Assembly: GCA_013397435.1 (NCBI GenBank)
Contig: VZRG01000277.1
Coordinates: 247,002-311,001 of the forward strand
Source: Erythrocercus mccallii
Taxonomy: Eukaryota; Chordata; Aves; Passeriformes; Dicruridae
Direction of reading: 5' to 3'
DNA: 64,000 bases
Numbering within the stretch: position 1 is the stretch's first letter; each line of letters opens with the position of its first letter. The notes beneath the pieces were generated by a model. It did no database searches. It saw only the letters and a list, made by a program, of their open reading frames with translations, and was not told where the DNA came from. A program made the translations under genes and the position numbers. Below, one piece after another: positions 36,499-49,165 of the stretch.

Positions 36499-39400
36499 AT
36501 GGGTCACTCAGGAAAAGGCAAATTTTAAATTTTATTGACATTTGCAGCTGTCACAACAAACACCTCTGTACTTCACAAATAGATGTTAACCAAACTACTC
36601 TTTAAACCATTAAGTACATTTTTCTTGTACTTTTTTAATTTCATAAACAAGTTCCTAACTCTTCCTGTTGCAAATCTAACAATCCTGGCTATATTTGTTG
36701 TCTTGCATCTTAAAAATTTTGAAAATTTCACATTTTTATACTGTAAAAGTACCCTTGAGCTAATAGCCTGCTAGTCAGCTCCAAGAAACTAATGATACAG
36801 CCAGGGAAAATCAGGTGTATTTGACTTTTCATCTTACTGAAAAGGTTCAAAATACAACCTACAGGAATTGATTTAAGTGTCAAAGCTGGTATTATAAAAA
36901 ATGAAAATTAACTGTCAAAGAGTAAATAAAAGGAAGAAAAGATGTGACAGATCTATTCAGTCCTCGCTAACACAAGCCAGGGTCACCTGTCCTGAAAGCA
37001 ATATTGGTAGATGTTTATTTAATCATACTTGAAAGCCTTCTCTTAGCAAAAAGCAAAAAAAAAAATATTGTATTTTCCATAAGCTACTCCAGCTTTTTAG
37101 CCATCCTCACTGTTAGAAAACAGAAAGATTGTCCTAATAAGCTCCCTTTGGGATTATTTGATCCAGGCAGCACAAAACCCTTTACTCAGGAAATTATCCT
37201 GAAATTATTTTATTCCTAACGCAAGCTTTCCAACCCCACTCTACAAAGGACATGGTCTGTGTCATTCCAAGTTTTACTGCATCCAAGCAGCAACATTGAA
37301 GAAAATATCACATTTTTGGGCTGGGGAAAAGCCCTTGGGCAGGGTGGTGGAGCAGGAGTGGGGTCAGAGGTGGTGCTCAGGATGCCGGGGTCGGCTCTCA
37401 GACCACTCCAAACTCTCCTGGATGTTTGTGCCTTTCTCTTTTTTTCCAGGATGGTTGCAAACTTCGTGCAGGAAGGGTCTCTGAGCTCTTCTCCCAACAG
37501 CTCTGCCAAGCCCTGACATCTCCTGGGGATGGGGATCCCCCAGCCCGTGGGCTCCGAGCTCAGCCTGGCTTTGGTGGACGATCCCGAAACTCTCACACCA
37601 AACTTCATTTGATTTAGGATATGCTGCTCTTTGTGCAACCAAAAGGGCAGCTTTGATTGAGAGGCTTCATTCAGGGGAATAAATGAAATCCAGACATGTA
37701 GGATGTGTTTAAACTTTGGGGCAGCAGAGACAGTTTGTACACGGAGGCACTCAAAGCAGACGGCGTTTGGGCTCTAGTGGAGGCATCAAGGGACAGCTTG
37801 GAAGAGAATCTATTAGAATTATACAGCAATCTTGTCATCAGTGACCCAAGAGTGTTTACAGGACGCTTTGTGAACCAAAGTGATGTCCGAAATAACCTTG
37901 GCATGAACAAAACCAGGAGCAATTGGCTGTCATTAATTATGGATTCGTGCAGGGAGGATATAGCTTAGCGCAAAATCAAATCGTTCCAAAACTCCACGGA
38001 AAGCAGGCTGCTCCATCAGCAAATGTGGTCCTTGCTTTACCTTCCTCTCTGGGTGATTGGAGAGAGGCATAATGAGGTTATTGTGCATGGGAGGAAATGT
38101 TCAAGGGCTCAAGCGCCAGCAGGTCACTAAACTTTAACACCAGAACCACTGCGAGTGACTGTGTGGGGTCATCAGCTGCAAGTGTGATGTGAAAAATGTT
38201 AAACCTTCAATGTACACAAGGACACAACACACCAGGTTATGACTTCATCCGGGAGCTGAGCAGGAGCTTCTGTTTTCAATAGCAAGGAAAAAATTATTTC
38301 ATAACAATGCAGCTGGTCTAGCACATTGAAATATGGGGATTTTTAAACTCAGAGTGTCACAGTGCTGAACTCTTTCACTGTCACAGACAGACAACAATTT
38401 GATATAGAAAATGATGTTTAAAAATGCTAAACTGTGCATTTTAATGAATTTCATCTCAGAATAAAGGTTATCATGTTTTGAAAGAGATAGCAGGGTGGCA
38501 GGCCCATGGCAGTGGGCAGTGCATTGTGTCACCTGGCACAAATGTCATCAGAGAATAAAAGCTGAAGAATGTTTCCATAAGAGATAGATCCTGAATTTTT
38601 ATACTTTAATATTACAGTCTGGCTTTGTTGACATTATCAATGTTTTGCTTGGATTCAAAACCAAAATAGCCATTAAAATTGTCTTCCAAGGAGGAATTCC
38701 AAATTTTGTTGAAATGTTGAAACATTTATAAAATGTTTTACGATTTTATTTTGACATAAGAGAAGGTCCACAATTAATTTCTTAAACCACACTGGAATTA
38801 CTGGAGGATTTGAGCAGGGTCTCTTGGGGAAGCCATCAATCAACCCCACTCGTTCTGGCCCAAATATTTACCATTAAATTGTCCTCAGAACTATTTTCAT
38901 TGCCTGCCACCTGACAACTGAAACCTGATTTCAGTTCCACCTCAGCCTCCTGTACCACGGCACCAGCTTTCGTCCTCCTAATTATTCCAGACTGACACGT
39001 GCTGTGGATTATTTGCACTTGCCTAGTAACTCCTAAAGAATGGCATTTAACTCCCAGCCACGATGGGAGGGTCAGCTTGCATTTTCTGCCATCGCTGCAG
39101 CTTCATGGTCTGATTTTAAATGTCTCATTACATTTTGGGAGTCAATAATATTATATATCTATATATTCGTCTTTTTAATTTCTTTACCATGTCCCACAGG
39201 CCCAGCAGCTGACCTAGGAAAACCTACACACATTCCCAGCCTTGGCTTGAGCTGAAATGAGTGAATCTTTTCCCTTTTCCCTCTTTCAGAGCTAATGAAC
39301 CTTTTCTTTGCCCGGGGTATATTTGCGTATGTCCACTGCCACCACCAAGGCCGGTTTCCACCTTGCTCGGGTTCTTCATCTTTCTTCTTTGCTCTTCCAG

Positions 39401-40219
39401 CACTTTGCTTTAGATCAAACTCGTGGCAAAGCTTTGTGAAAGAACATTTTTTTGTGAGAATATTTCCATCCCCACTCCTTGTAACAGGAAAATTCTTACC
39501 CAGGTTCTCTTCTTTCTAGATTTAAAAAAAAAAAAAAAAATGTGTTCAGGTACAGCTGGTGGTGTTACATTAATTAGCGCTGTTACAGTAATTACTAATG
39601 AATTATCATCTCTTCAACATTCCTAGCAATGTGAATAAGGAAATATAATGGGGTATTGTGTTGAAGTGGTATAATTGTGTTGAAAACTCAGAGCTAAACC
39701 TGATTATCAATAAAGAAAAAGAAAATGAAGCTGTGGTGATCTACACAAGCTGCAAATTACCCCAAAAATGGTGTTTTAATGAGATCCGTGTGATCAGGAG
39801 AGTTCTAGGCAGGAGGAATTTCCATCTGAGGTAGATTTTTCTCACAAAAATTGACTTTTCTGGGTTGGAATTCCCCCCAGAGTGCTGGTCTGGCACACAG
39901 GACATCGTCTGAGCTCTGTATATTTTGATTCCTTCCTTCACAGCTACTTTATTTTCTCTGCAAAGCGGTGACTTTCACACATTCTCTAATTTAATTTTTC
40001 TTATTTTTTTGGCTTTTTTTTTTTTTCTTTTTTTTTCTGGCTCCAGAGCAGTTCCCTTAGAGCTCTACAACTCTGTGTAAGGGCACACCCAGCAGAACCA
40101 GGGCTGAGATTTTGGTGGCCCCCTGGTGCACTGATAGGAGGTGTTGGGACTGCTACAGAGCGCAGCGCTGAAATCAGCACCGAGCCCACCCCGACTGCAG
40201 CAAAGCTCCCAGCTCACAA
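36499..40219. other. Unique non-coding sequence
   Basis: No gene is recognised. 37705-37968 is open for 87 codons on the plus strand and for a similar length on the minus strand, which argues against coding and fits constrained non-coding DNA. A strong acceptor-like TTTTCCCTTTTCCCTCTTTCAG ends at 39289, but no donor-bounded exon follows clearly. Runs of A (39524-39540) and T (about 40013-40036) are present. Confidence 0.5.
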
Positions 40220-40620
40220 ACCCAGATAAAATCCAGCTCCGCCAGAGCTGCCTTTAACGTGCTGGCTATTAGTGCCTGGCAGGAGATAAATATCAAATAT
40301 TAATACTGCTATTCGCTGAGAATTCGGAAAGTAATCTCATTAGAGGCCTAATAAAGAAAAATATTTGCCGAGGAATTAATCACACCTTGCGATAGTTCAC
40401 TCCATTAGTTTTGACATCTTCATCTGAAGGAGCTGCCTCTGCACCCCAGTCTGGGCACCATTAAATGCAATTAATTGGGAGGAAACAGCTGCTGTTGTAT
40501 CATTTGCTATGACCAAGACAGAGATGTGATTACAAAGCCTTTTGTTAGAAATATTTTCCAGACGAATCCTGATGATTCTGGAAGTCAGCGGGCTCCAGCA
40601 GGAGAGTGTTGGGAAATATG
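40220..40620. promoter_or_regulatory. Candidate conserved non-coding element
   Basis: A repeat-free tract with TAATCTCATTAGAGGCCTAA, GAGGAATTAATCACACC, AAATGCAATTAATTGG and GATGTGATTACAAAGCC. TAAT and TGATTA cores are dense and there is no coding sign on the minus strand. It resembles deeply conserved enhancers near developmental genes, but conservation is not visible here. Confidence 0.25.
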
Positions 40621-43340
40621 TTCTCCCCAGGATGGAGACAGGGAGGGATTTCTCCACTCTCTGCTGGCTTCAGACCACCCCTGGAGCTTGCTCATGGCTT
40701 GGGAGCTTCACAGCAGCTTGATTGGAGTGGAAATGACGATTGTGAAAAGGACGGATATTTTCCGTGTTTCAAACCGAAGGGACTTGCGTGGTCTCAGAGA
40801 ACAGCACAGCAAGCAACAGGAAAACAAAGGCATGAGGCATTTCCAGCCCACCCTGTGCAAACTCTCATGGTTCTCTCTTAGAATAGACATTAAAGTCAAT
40901 TTTCCAGACTAGACACCCAAGTGATGAGATACCCTGAGGGATTTTTTTTTTATGATACTTCTTTACCTCCTGTCCTGATGTTCAACCTTCATTTTTCTTT
41001 TTCTTACTCTTCATGAAATTACCCCAGGTTATGAAATTAAGCACATTATATCATTTAATTGCTCTCTCCTCTGACTCTGCATCTTGAAAAGCAGCAAAAA
41101 AATACCAACAAAGTAGAACTAACAGATGTTGTAGTTGAAATAAAGCAATGCTAATTATTTATACTTTACGGGGAAAAAAAATCCCATTTGTAAGTTTAAT
41201 GCTACACCACATCTAAATATTGGTAATAATGGAATATAGAACCTTTATAGTCTGTAGGCATAACTGGTTTGATTTTTTTTTTTCACTACGAGAAAATCAG
41301 TTTCAGATTTTAAAGGAATTGTTTGAGGTCTTGCAGAGGCAGAGGACAGAAAGTCCTTGCTCATCCCTTCGCCCTAAATCTCACTTTTCTCCTTGCAATG
41401 CTCCAAACGAATTCATGGATGTGTGAATCCGTGTCAACCACAGCCTGCCATGATCTAAAGATGTGTTTGTGCTTCTGATTACAACGGGAGAACAATAAAA
41501 ACTAAACTCCTCTAAAGCCCTGAGGCAAAACCTGGAATAAGTGGTGTTAGACGAGGATGAGTTTAAACAAAACCAAAATGTTTGTAGGAGATGACAGGGA
41601 AGATCCAAGGAATTATCTTCCTTGCCAGGCTATGAAATTAAGTGGAAAGAAGCAGCCATAAAACACCGAGGAGGAAAGGTGGTTTCATTTCTGCACCGGT
41701 TCGTAGAGCTTTTAAGCTGCACACCTTTGCTCCAGCCCTACCCAGCACGCCTGCTGCCAAAGATAGAATGGGATTTAAATTTCCTCCAGGCTCCCCCAGC
41801 CTTTCAGCATCACTGATAGCAGAGCAACAGTAATCCTCACCTCCTGCCTCCTGCATTTGCTCGGAGTCTCTTTAGTGGCTCATATTCGTGTTTTTCCAAT
41901 AATGAAGGCTTTCTGCTGATAAAACTCTTACATATTTAAATGGCATTTTCAAGCAAATGTACTCTCCTCGTCTAAACTTCCAGGCAAGACAGGCGAAAAA
42001 GAGCCCAATTTAAGGGAAGGAGACTCAACCATCTACCAAATATGTTCTCTATGTGCCTGCACTAAAATGAGGGGAGATATAAAGCAGCATGAATTGGTCT
42101 TCTGGAAACATTTTAATGCAGTCTCTTTACTGTCCTTTTGCTTTCATAATCCTTGAGAAATGTGGTGCGTTTTTGGTTTTGGGTTGTTTTTTTTTCCCCT
42201 CTGGCTGGAAGTCAAGCCTCCCTCCAACATCAGCTGGCGTGTCCTGGGAATTTTCAGGACTGTGAAAGCTTTTCCTTGAGAAATTTTGCCTTCAGATTGC
42301 CAGAGCCACCTGATTCCCAGGGCTGCTGAAACCCTGGGCTTTGGAAAGCGTCTCTTTTTCGGGCAGAACTTTGTGTCTACCTTCAAAGACCCAAACAAAA
42401 GGCCTAATTGAGCGTCATGCTGATGTGCTCTTTGGGCCTTAACGAGAGCACTCAATGAGAAGCTCCAGGGCTTTCTGAGGAGTGGAAATTGAGGCAATCA
42501 TTCCCCAAAAAGTTGCCTCAAAAAGCTTTGATTGCTTGTTGGAGGCAGAGCTCTCGGTAAAGCTCCCTCACTCACTCGGGGGCCGCAGGGATGTAAAAGC
42601 ACATTATCCAGACAAAGCCGCAAGGAGGTTTTGATGGGAGAGCCCCAAAGCACAATTCCTTTCCAGCAGGAGCTCACCATGAGTGGTTCACCTCAGGAAA
42701 AGTGAGGTTTGAGCAGCGCTCTTTGGTGTTTCACACTCGTTGGGAGTGCTGTGAAAAAGAAACACCCAGGGGGACCTGGGTTGCTTCACTCAGGTTCTCT
42801 CTGGGGCCAGCAGAGAACTAGCAGAGATTATTCTGTGAGGCACCCAGAGAAAAACGGAATGATCAGAATCTTCTCCAAACCATTTTCCTCACAAACAACC
42901 CAATAAACGATAACAAAGGAGTATGGAAGAGTTTTTTCCCCCCTAAAACCACAGGAGTACCCGTGGTGCAGGATTTCTGTTCTACATCAGAGGAACGTGG
43001 CTTGATGTCACCCAGAGTTTTCCTAGCCCTCTGATTTTTCATACTGGAGTCAGAGTTTCCAGAGTTTCTTACTTTCCCATGCCCTTTCACATAAACAACG
43101 AACTGGTTTTTGTAAATACTGCCATAGTTTACATTCCTTTTGATAGGAGGGGAATGTAGATTGCGAGCCTGTTTGACCAACGTGGTTGAGGGGTGGGATT
43201 CCACCCTCCAATCCAGGTCACCTGTCTAAAAGTATAAATTGGAAATTAATGAACGAATCGGCCCTTTTGGCCTCTGCTCTGTGTCTCGGAAAGATTCCAG
43301 GTCTCCGTGTGATCATTTGGTGTCTGATTGTGACAGGTTG
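40621..43340. other. Unique non-coding sequence
   Basis: No gene is recognised. Frames near 40475-40912 (145 codons) and 42144-42497 (117 codons) lack domain and splice support. Confidence 0.5.
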
Positions 43341-43474
43341 ACATAAATATAATTGAAATAAATATAAATAATATAATAAAATAAATATATAAATAAATAA
43401 AAATAAATAAAATAAATATAAATAATAAATAAATACATAAATAAATATATATATAAAAAAAATATAAATAATAT
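43341..43474. repeat. AT-rich (AAATA/TAAA)n low-complexity tract
   Basis: About 134 bases almost entirely of A and T in irregular ATAAATA, AATAA and TATATA words. It is probably a decayed microsatellite. Confidence 0.92.
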
Positions 43475-43677
43475 TCCTAAATCTCATCAAGCCCCGAGTT
43501 CTGGTGCCGAGATTTCCCCATTTCCTTGGATCTGAAGGGAACCTGCTGGAATCAGAGGGCAGCCTCCTTGCGCTGGTGGAAGCCAAGATAAATGGCAAGA
43601 GATTCAGGCCAAGTGAGAAAGAACAGAGAGGGCAAAGCACAAGCTGGCCCCAGGGAGCGGGGAAGGGAAAAGAAGCT
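43475..43677. other. Short unique spacer
   Basis: GC-moderate text with no recognised feature lies between the AT tract and the 87-bp duplication. Confidence 0.5.
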
Positions 43678-43850
43678 CAAAAATAACATTGAAAAATGGT
43701 TTATTTATTTTTTTTCTCTTTCCTATCCCTACCACTGAACACACCAAAAAAAAAAAAAAAAAAACAAAAATAACATTGAAAAATGGTTTATTTATTTTTT
43801 TTCTCTTTCCTATCCCTACCACTGAACACACCAAAAAAAAAAAAAAAAAA
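43678..43850. repeat. 87-bp tandem duplication, two nearly identical copies
   Basis: Copy 1 is 43678-43764 and copy 2 is 43765-43850. The 68 bases from CAAAAATAACATTG to CTGAACACACC are identical by eye. Only the terminal A run differs (19 versus 18). It is either a very recent duplication or an assembly artefact. An A-tailed unit suggests a duplicated retroposon-like tail, but the body matches no element I know. Confidence 0.95.
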
Positions 43851-45642
43851 GAGATTCCCAAGGGATGGTCAGAGGAGGATTATTGTGGAAACTTCACAAT
43901 GCTTTAAAATGCATTTTATTTCATCTGAGAGACTGGGAGAAAGAGATAAGGAGAGGAGATGAAATGGTTCGGGGAATAAAATATTAACATATACACAACG
44001 TGTCAGAAGCACAAATAATGGAATATCTGATACTTGACTGTTTTGAGCTTTGTGATTCCCCAAAAAAATTTTATTTGCATTAATTAAATGTACATTAATA
44101 TCTTTCACTGACACCAGATTTTAAGGAATTTTAACATCTTGGGCGAGAGGAATGACCAATATTCACGTGGTGGCATGAAAGGGAAATTGCCCATCTTTCA
44201 CTCTTTTTCTGACATTTCACCATTTCTCATTAGAAATTTTAGGAAACATTCAACGTGATTCCTGGAACTACCACCTCAGGTATTATTTTTTTCAAGGTAT
44301 TAAAAAAATACCAATAAATAATAGTGGTTACTGAGGAAGACTGTTTCTACCTGCCTGGTGACACACAAAACTCTCCAGAGGACATATATTAATGTAATTT
44401 GAAATCAGAATTTTGTATGTGCTGTTCATTTGTACGTGTTTTCACGTATCAAGCTATGAAGCAATAAAATTCACTTTAATTTTCCACTTCTCTCGGATGC
44501 AATGACAAAGTTAGGCTGATTCAGCACACCAGGAGTAATTTTGACACTTGCAGTTACCAGATGATGTTTAATATAGGAATTCAAGCTGTCAGGGGAAATC
44601 TGCAAGTGTTTGCAGATTCATGGGTTTATCCATAAATGTTTAAGGATTTGCAAGTATTAGAGGCCCATTTTCCAATAAAATTTTTTAAAAAAGGAAGTAG
44701 AAGAAGAAGAAGAAGGAAAAAATACATTTTAATCATTAGGGAATGAAACACAACACATACAGATAGCAAAAAATTTCTCCTCGCTGATAGTAAAGCTGAG
44801 GCACAGAATGAGCTTTGCTACAAATATTCCTGGTTTTCTGTTGAGGGGTTACACCCCTTTGTGAAGCTGAAGCTGTGTGCACATCTGCATCTCCCCCTCC
44901 CAACACGAAAGGTTTGAAGGCCGAGCCATTAAATTCTCTCCCTCCAACATTTCCCAGGTGGATCCACTCTGTAAAGCCCTTGAGAAGATACTGGGTTGGA
45001 GTTTTGGAGAAAAAAATGTGCCAAATGGGGAAACGAGAATAAAAATCAGTGAGGTTCTGAGCCCTGGCCCCAGAGCAGAGTCACAGCATCTTATTGGGAA
45101 CAAGAAGCAGCCAGAAATACTTGGGGAAGCTGCTGCTGCTGCTGCTTTTATCTTCTCCCAGATTTTCTCCAGGATCTGTCATCCATGCAGCAGTGGGATC
45201 CATGCTCCCCAGTGGGACCAGGTGGCTGTTCCTCACAAACGCACGATAAATGATATTATCAAAAGCTGCACAAATAAAAAAACCAACACCGGAACGTATT
45301 TCGGGGTATCTTAAAAACATAAAGAGGGATTTGTGCTGGGAGGGGGCGAGCTGGTTGTACGTTATCAGGGAATAAATGAAAGGATTAATGCCTGGGGGGT
45401 TGTGGCTGGGGCCAGCGGGGTTTGCTGCAGGAGGAGATGGGCTCAGGATCTCTCTGCACTCCTGAGTGTGATGATGAAACACCTGCATTGTGTCTCTGGA
45501 GGTGTTTCCCGCTGGAACACGCCTCCCTCAAACCTGCCTGGTGTTCCTTTGGGGAGAGTGCGGTTTGAGGGGGAGTTTCTCTTGGAAAAAGGCTGGTGGA
45601 ATCTCCACATTGCAGAGTGTGCAGCACATTTGCATGGAAGCA
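43851..45642. other. Unique non-coding sequence
   Basis: No gene is recognised. A (GAA)n run of about five units lies at 44701-44717 and a (GCT)6 run at 45129-45146. Frames of 135 to 173 codons near 45081-45990 lie partly in the following CR1 fragment and are not genes. Confidence 0.5.
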
Positions 45643-45892
45643 CGGGATCATGGAATGGTTTGGGTTGGAAGGGACCTGAAAGCCCATCCAGTGCCACCCC
45701 TGCCATGGCAGGGACACCTTCACTGTCCCAGGCTGCTCCAACCTGGCCTTGGACACTTCCAGGGATCCAGGGGCAGCCACAGCTGCTCTGGGAATTCTAT
45801 TCCTGGGCCTCCTCAACTTCACGGGGAACAATTCCTTCCCAATATCCCATCTAAACCTGCCTCTTTCAGTTTAAAACCATTTAAACCTCTCC
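45643..45892 (-). mobile_element. CR1 LINE fragment, 3' end
   Basis: The plus strand reads GGGATCATGGAATGGTTTGG, then CCATGGCAGGGACACCTTCA, CAACCTGGCCTTGGACACTT, CCCAATATCCCATCTAAACC and TTTCAGTTTAAAACCATTTA. This is near-complete reverse-complement CR1 3' text and is among the least diverged copies in the window. A hairpin follows within about 35 bases. Confidence 0.95.
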
Positions 45893-45926
45893 ATTCCCAA
45901 TCCAAACCCGGGCGTAGGAGTATCAG

Positions 45927-45956
45927 GTCAAGGTTAAGGTTTTGCTTAACCTTGAC
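45927..45956. repeat. Perfect 12-bp inverted repeat with 6-nt loop
   Basis: GTCAAGGTTAAG (45927-45938) is exactly complementary to CTTAACCTTGAC (45945-45956), with GTTTTG between. Like the hairpin at 14877, it sits just beyond the truncated 5' end of a minus-strand CR1 copy. No terminator or small RNA context is evident. Confidence 0.9.
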
Positions 45957-48200
45957 GATGGACTTTAGAATGAAAAAGAAAATAGCTTAAAGTTCCTCCA
46001 AATTGTAACATTCCCATCCTGAGATGACACACAGGATTTAAGTCTAAAGGTCATTTTTTTCCTAAATTAATTAATTGGCAATATTGGTTTTAAAACAAAA
46101 GTGGTCTTAGTGCACAGAAAACCTGTCTGCAAATGCTTCACGAGTAGCAAAAAATATGGGGGATGTCTGGCAGAGGTTAAAGCAGCAACACTGGCTCAGT
46201 GTTTGATATTTCATCTAATTTTTTTTTCTTTTTGGTGTTTATACAGTGCTACAACTCACACATTTCAAGCACTAAGTGCAAATCATTTCTCTTCTACCAC
46301 TGAGTGTTCCCATTCATCATCTGCATTACCCTTTCCTAAAGCAGGCAAAAAATAAAAAAACATTTAAAAAAAACAACCATGCTGAATCACTATTTTCTTA
46401 ATGCTCTCAGAAAGAAGGAAAAAACCCTTCTTTGTTGTGTCAGGAGAAGAAGTATCAAGATTGAATCATGGGGAAAATGATTCTGCTCAAGCATTACAGA
46501 ATTTTTGGGAAGCAGGAGTTCCATAAACAAGGAAGGATATTTAGCTGATCAGGTCTTAGGGAAGAGAGATGGTTTGATCACTCTGGATTGCGAGACATTT
46601 TCCTAAATGATGCCCTTGAACCCACTTTTTTTTCCCAAAATGTGATGCCAAATTACCTCGAGGAAGCTGAAGGCAGAAATGTCCAGTTTATCATTAAAAA
46701 AGGGCACTAAAAATAGAAAGCAAAGAAAACCTGATTTTATGATCGAGATACAAAATAACATTTTGAGGTCTTTTTTCATCATTTTGCTAAGGGATTCCTC
46801 TGCACCATGGAAATTGTTGGATGATTGGACTGATAAAGTCTGCTGATTTTGAGATGTCCCATGAAAAAGAGACAAAAATGGTCAGAAATGGAAAAAAACC
46901 CCAAATTAAATCTTAGGTATTCAATAAATTGTTGTCTATAAGCAACAAAAGTCTATAAAAGGCATGGCCATTGAAAATGTGCTTTGTATGACTTTTTAAA
47001 AATATTATTATATTTAGATTGTTCTAAAACAGCAGAATTATTGCCAATGAAGGCAGTTTAGCCCTGGGTAGGGCAAATAAAGAGGAAATGTGTCCAAAAT
47101 CCTCAGAGGATGGTGAGTTCTCCCCTGCTTTTCTCTTTGAGTGGCTTCCCTTTGCTGACCGCAGCTCCTGCTCCTGGGATTTGTGGCTTGAGCCGTTTTT
47201 GGAAGGGGTTGGAAAGGAGCAGGATGAGGATCAGACACAGAGTCCCTGCAATCAATGATTTCCCTCTTTGACCTCAGGTAGTTCATGTTTTATTCACAGG
47301 CAGAGCTGCAGACCTGTTGGGAGCCATTTGAGAATGCCCAGGTTAAAAGGAAGTTAAAATAGCTCGGGCGTTACAGGAAATGCTCTCCTTGGGTATTGGT
47401 CACCATTCCTGCAGTTATTGCTCCTCCAAGGCATTGGCAGCTGCCACCTTCAACACCCTCCCAAGCAGTCATGGATCTGCATTCCAGGGCTCCTGATGAA
47501 AATTGGACAGTTGCATTTTTATTGCAAATTAGACAATCTTGCATTTTGAAAGTGAGACCAGCATTCTGAATATCTCATTTTTTGGGATGTTTGTCTCTTT
47601 AGGGTAACACATGACCTAAAGGAGGTTATTTTTCCACGTCCGGTCACTGTTGCCATCTTCATTGCTCCTAAAGCATGAAAAATGAAAGAGGGAAAAGATG
47701 AACCAACTAATATCTCGTGGAGAAATGGATCTGTTATAAACACAGGTTGGGCAAAACCCAAGTCTTTAATGTGGTGAAAAAGTGCATGAGACAATCTCAG
47801 AGAGGTCAGAGAAGATGTGAGCAAAGTGCTCCAAGTTCCATCCAGCAAAATATAAACTATAGGAGATGTGTCAGTGACTTGGTCCCTGTAGGAGCATCCA
47901 GCTTTATGGTGAATTAGGAATGCTGAACACGGACAATTAGGAGGTTCATTCTGCTAAATTGTTTTAATTATTCTTGGCAGAGACGGAACAATTCTACAAG
48001 AGTTATTTATGATTTTTTTTTAATTAATTGAGGAATTTAAATGAGGCACTAGAAACAATAGTGCACTTGATTAAATATGCACAGTGCAATTGGCAGCTGA
48101 ACCCGTGGAGCTGAAGGCTGTGGTTGTCCAGCCTGGATGGCTTCCATGCTTTTCCTGCACAGGAATTTTAAACATGTAATTCATTTGTGCTCATAAATTT
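45957..48200. other. Unique non-coding sequence
   Basis: No gene is recognised. Frames of up to 109 codons are unsupported. 46920-47040 and 47940-48080 are AT-rich. Confidence 0.5.
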
Positions 48201-48290
48201 CACAGAAGCACAGAACGGTTTGGGTTTGAGGGCACCTCAAAGATCATCTCATTCCAAACCTCTGCCATGGGCAAGGAGCCTTCCACTCAA
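48201..48290 (-). mobile_element. Short CR1 LINE remnant
   Basis: ACAGAACGGTTTGGGTTTG, CACCTCAAAGATCATCTC and CTCTGCCATGGGCAAGGAGC are the reverse complement of the CR1 3' terminus with several substitutions. About 90 bases remain. Confidence 0.8.
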
Positions 48291-49115
48291 AGGGTTTCAC
48301 TTGATGATGCTTTGCTTGAAGGTTTCAAACCAAATCAAGTCTCCGATCCACTGATAAATTCTTGGAAACCCCCATGTATGTTGCAGATGAGGTTTTTCAG
48401 GAGCACCAAGGTTTTCCTTGCTCTGTTTCCAATCCAAGTGAAAAGCCAACAGATTTTGGTGGGAGCAGAATAAGGGCAGTGCAGTGACTTCTGAGAATGT
48501 CACCCTCTTAAAATGATGGACTGACAACAGTGTTGGGGAGAGTTTTATGACAAAAACATTCACATCTTAGAATGTGAAGCTTTAATTTTGAAGGTCCATT
48601 GACCTCATTCAGCATAATATCTTGTCCAGTGAACTTCCTGGACTTTTAATTCTCAAACACACAATTTTCAGTGTATAGCAAAAAGTAATCAAGATTTGAA
48701 TCCCATTCAGCCAGGTTGCCTCATACAACCTTACGACCCTCTTCTTTCTAAACCAAAATAATCCCTTTATTAGTGGTGAAACAAAATTAGAGAAGAGCAA
48801 TTCTGTAGCTCAAGAGCTTAAAAGCTAAATAAAAATATTCCTATGATTCCTATCCCCCTTCAAATAGTTTTAGTACCATTTAAAAATGATGTCATTCAAA
48901 AGCTGCAGAAATATTTTGAGGAGAACACTGCCTTGCAAGATGCTGCAGGGTAGTGCAAGGTGTAAAGCTGGCAAGGAGAGAGGACTTTGAGGTCCTAGGA
49001 AAAAAATGTGCTAGTAGAAAATTTTGGTATTTGGCTGTTTAAAGTTTAATAGAGCAGAAAAGAATCAAAAGGGTAGAAAATAGAAATTTCAAATAGAAAA
49101 AGATATGGAGGAGAA
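48291..49115. other. Unique non-coding sequence
   Basis: No gene is recognised. The sequence becomes purine-rich toward the gap and ends in GGAGGAGAA, which already resembles the GAGAA repeat beyond it. Confidence 0.5.
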
Positions 49116-49165
49116 NNNNNNNNNNNNNNNNNNNNNNNNNNNNNNNNNNNNNNNNNNNNNNNNNN
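49116..49165. other. Assembly gap of 50 N
   Basis: Fifty unresolved bases sit directly against the GAAGA microsatellite. The round number suggests a nominal size. The true length is probably unknown and the missing sequence is probably more of the repeat. Confidence 0.95.

Noticed and set aside
39270..39519. Strong acceptor-like pyrimidine tract with a 74-codon frame
   Set aside because: No donor bounds the segment convincingly and the product is phenylalanine- and serine-rich low complexity.
44245..44262. AACATTCAACG resembling the start of miR-181
   Set aside because: Only 11 bases match and no complementary arm follows within hairpin distance.
45333..45990. Frames of 148 to 173 codons on both strands
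   Set aside because: They overlap the CR1 fragment at 45643-45892 and reflect its stop-poor text.
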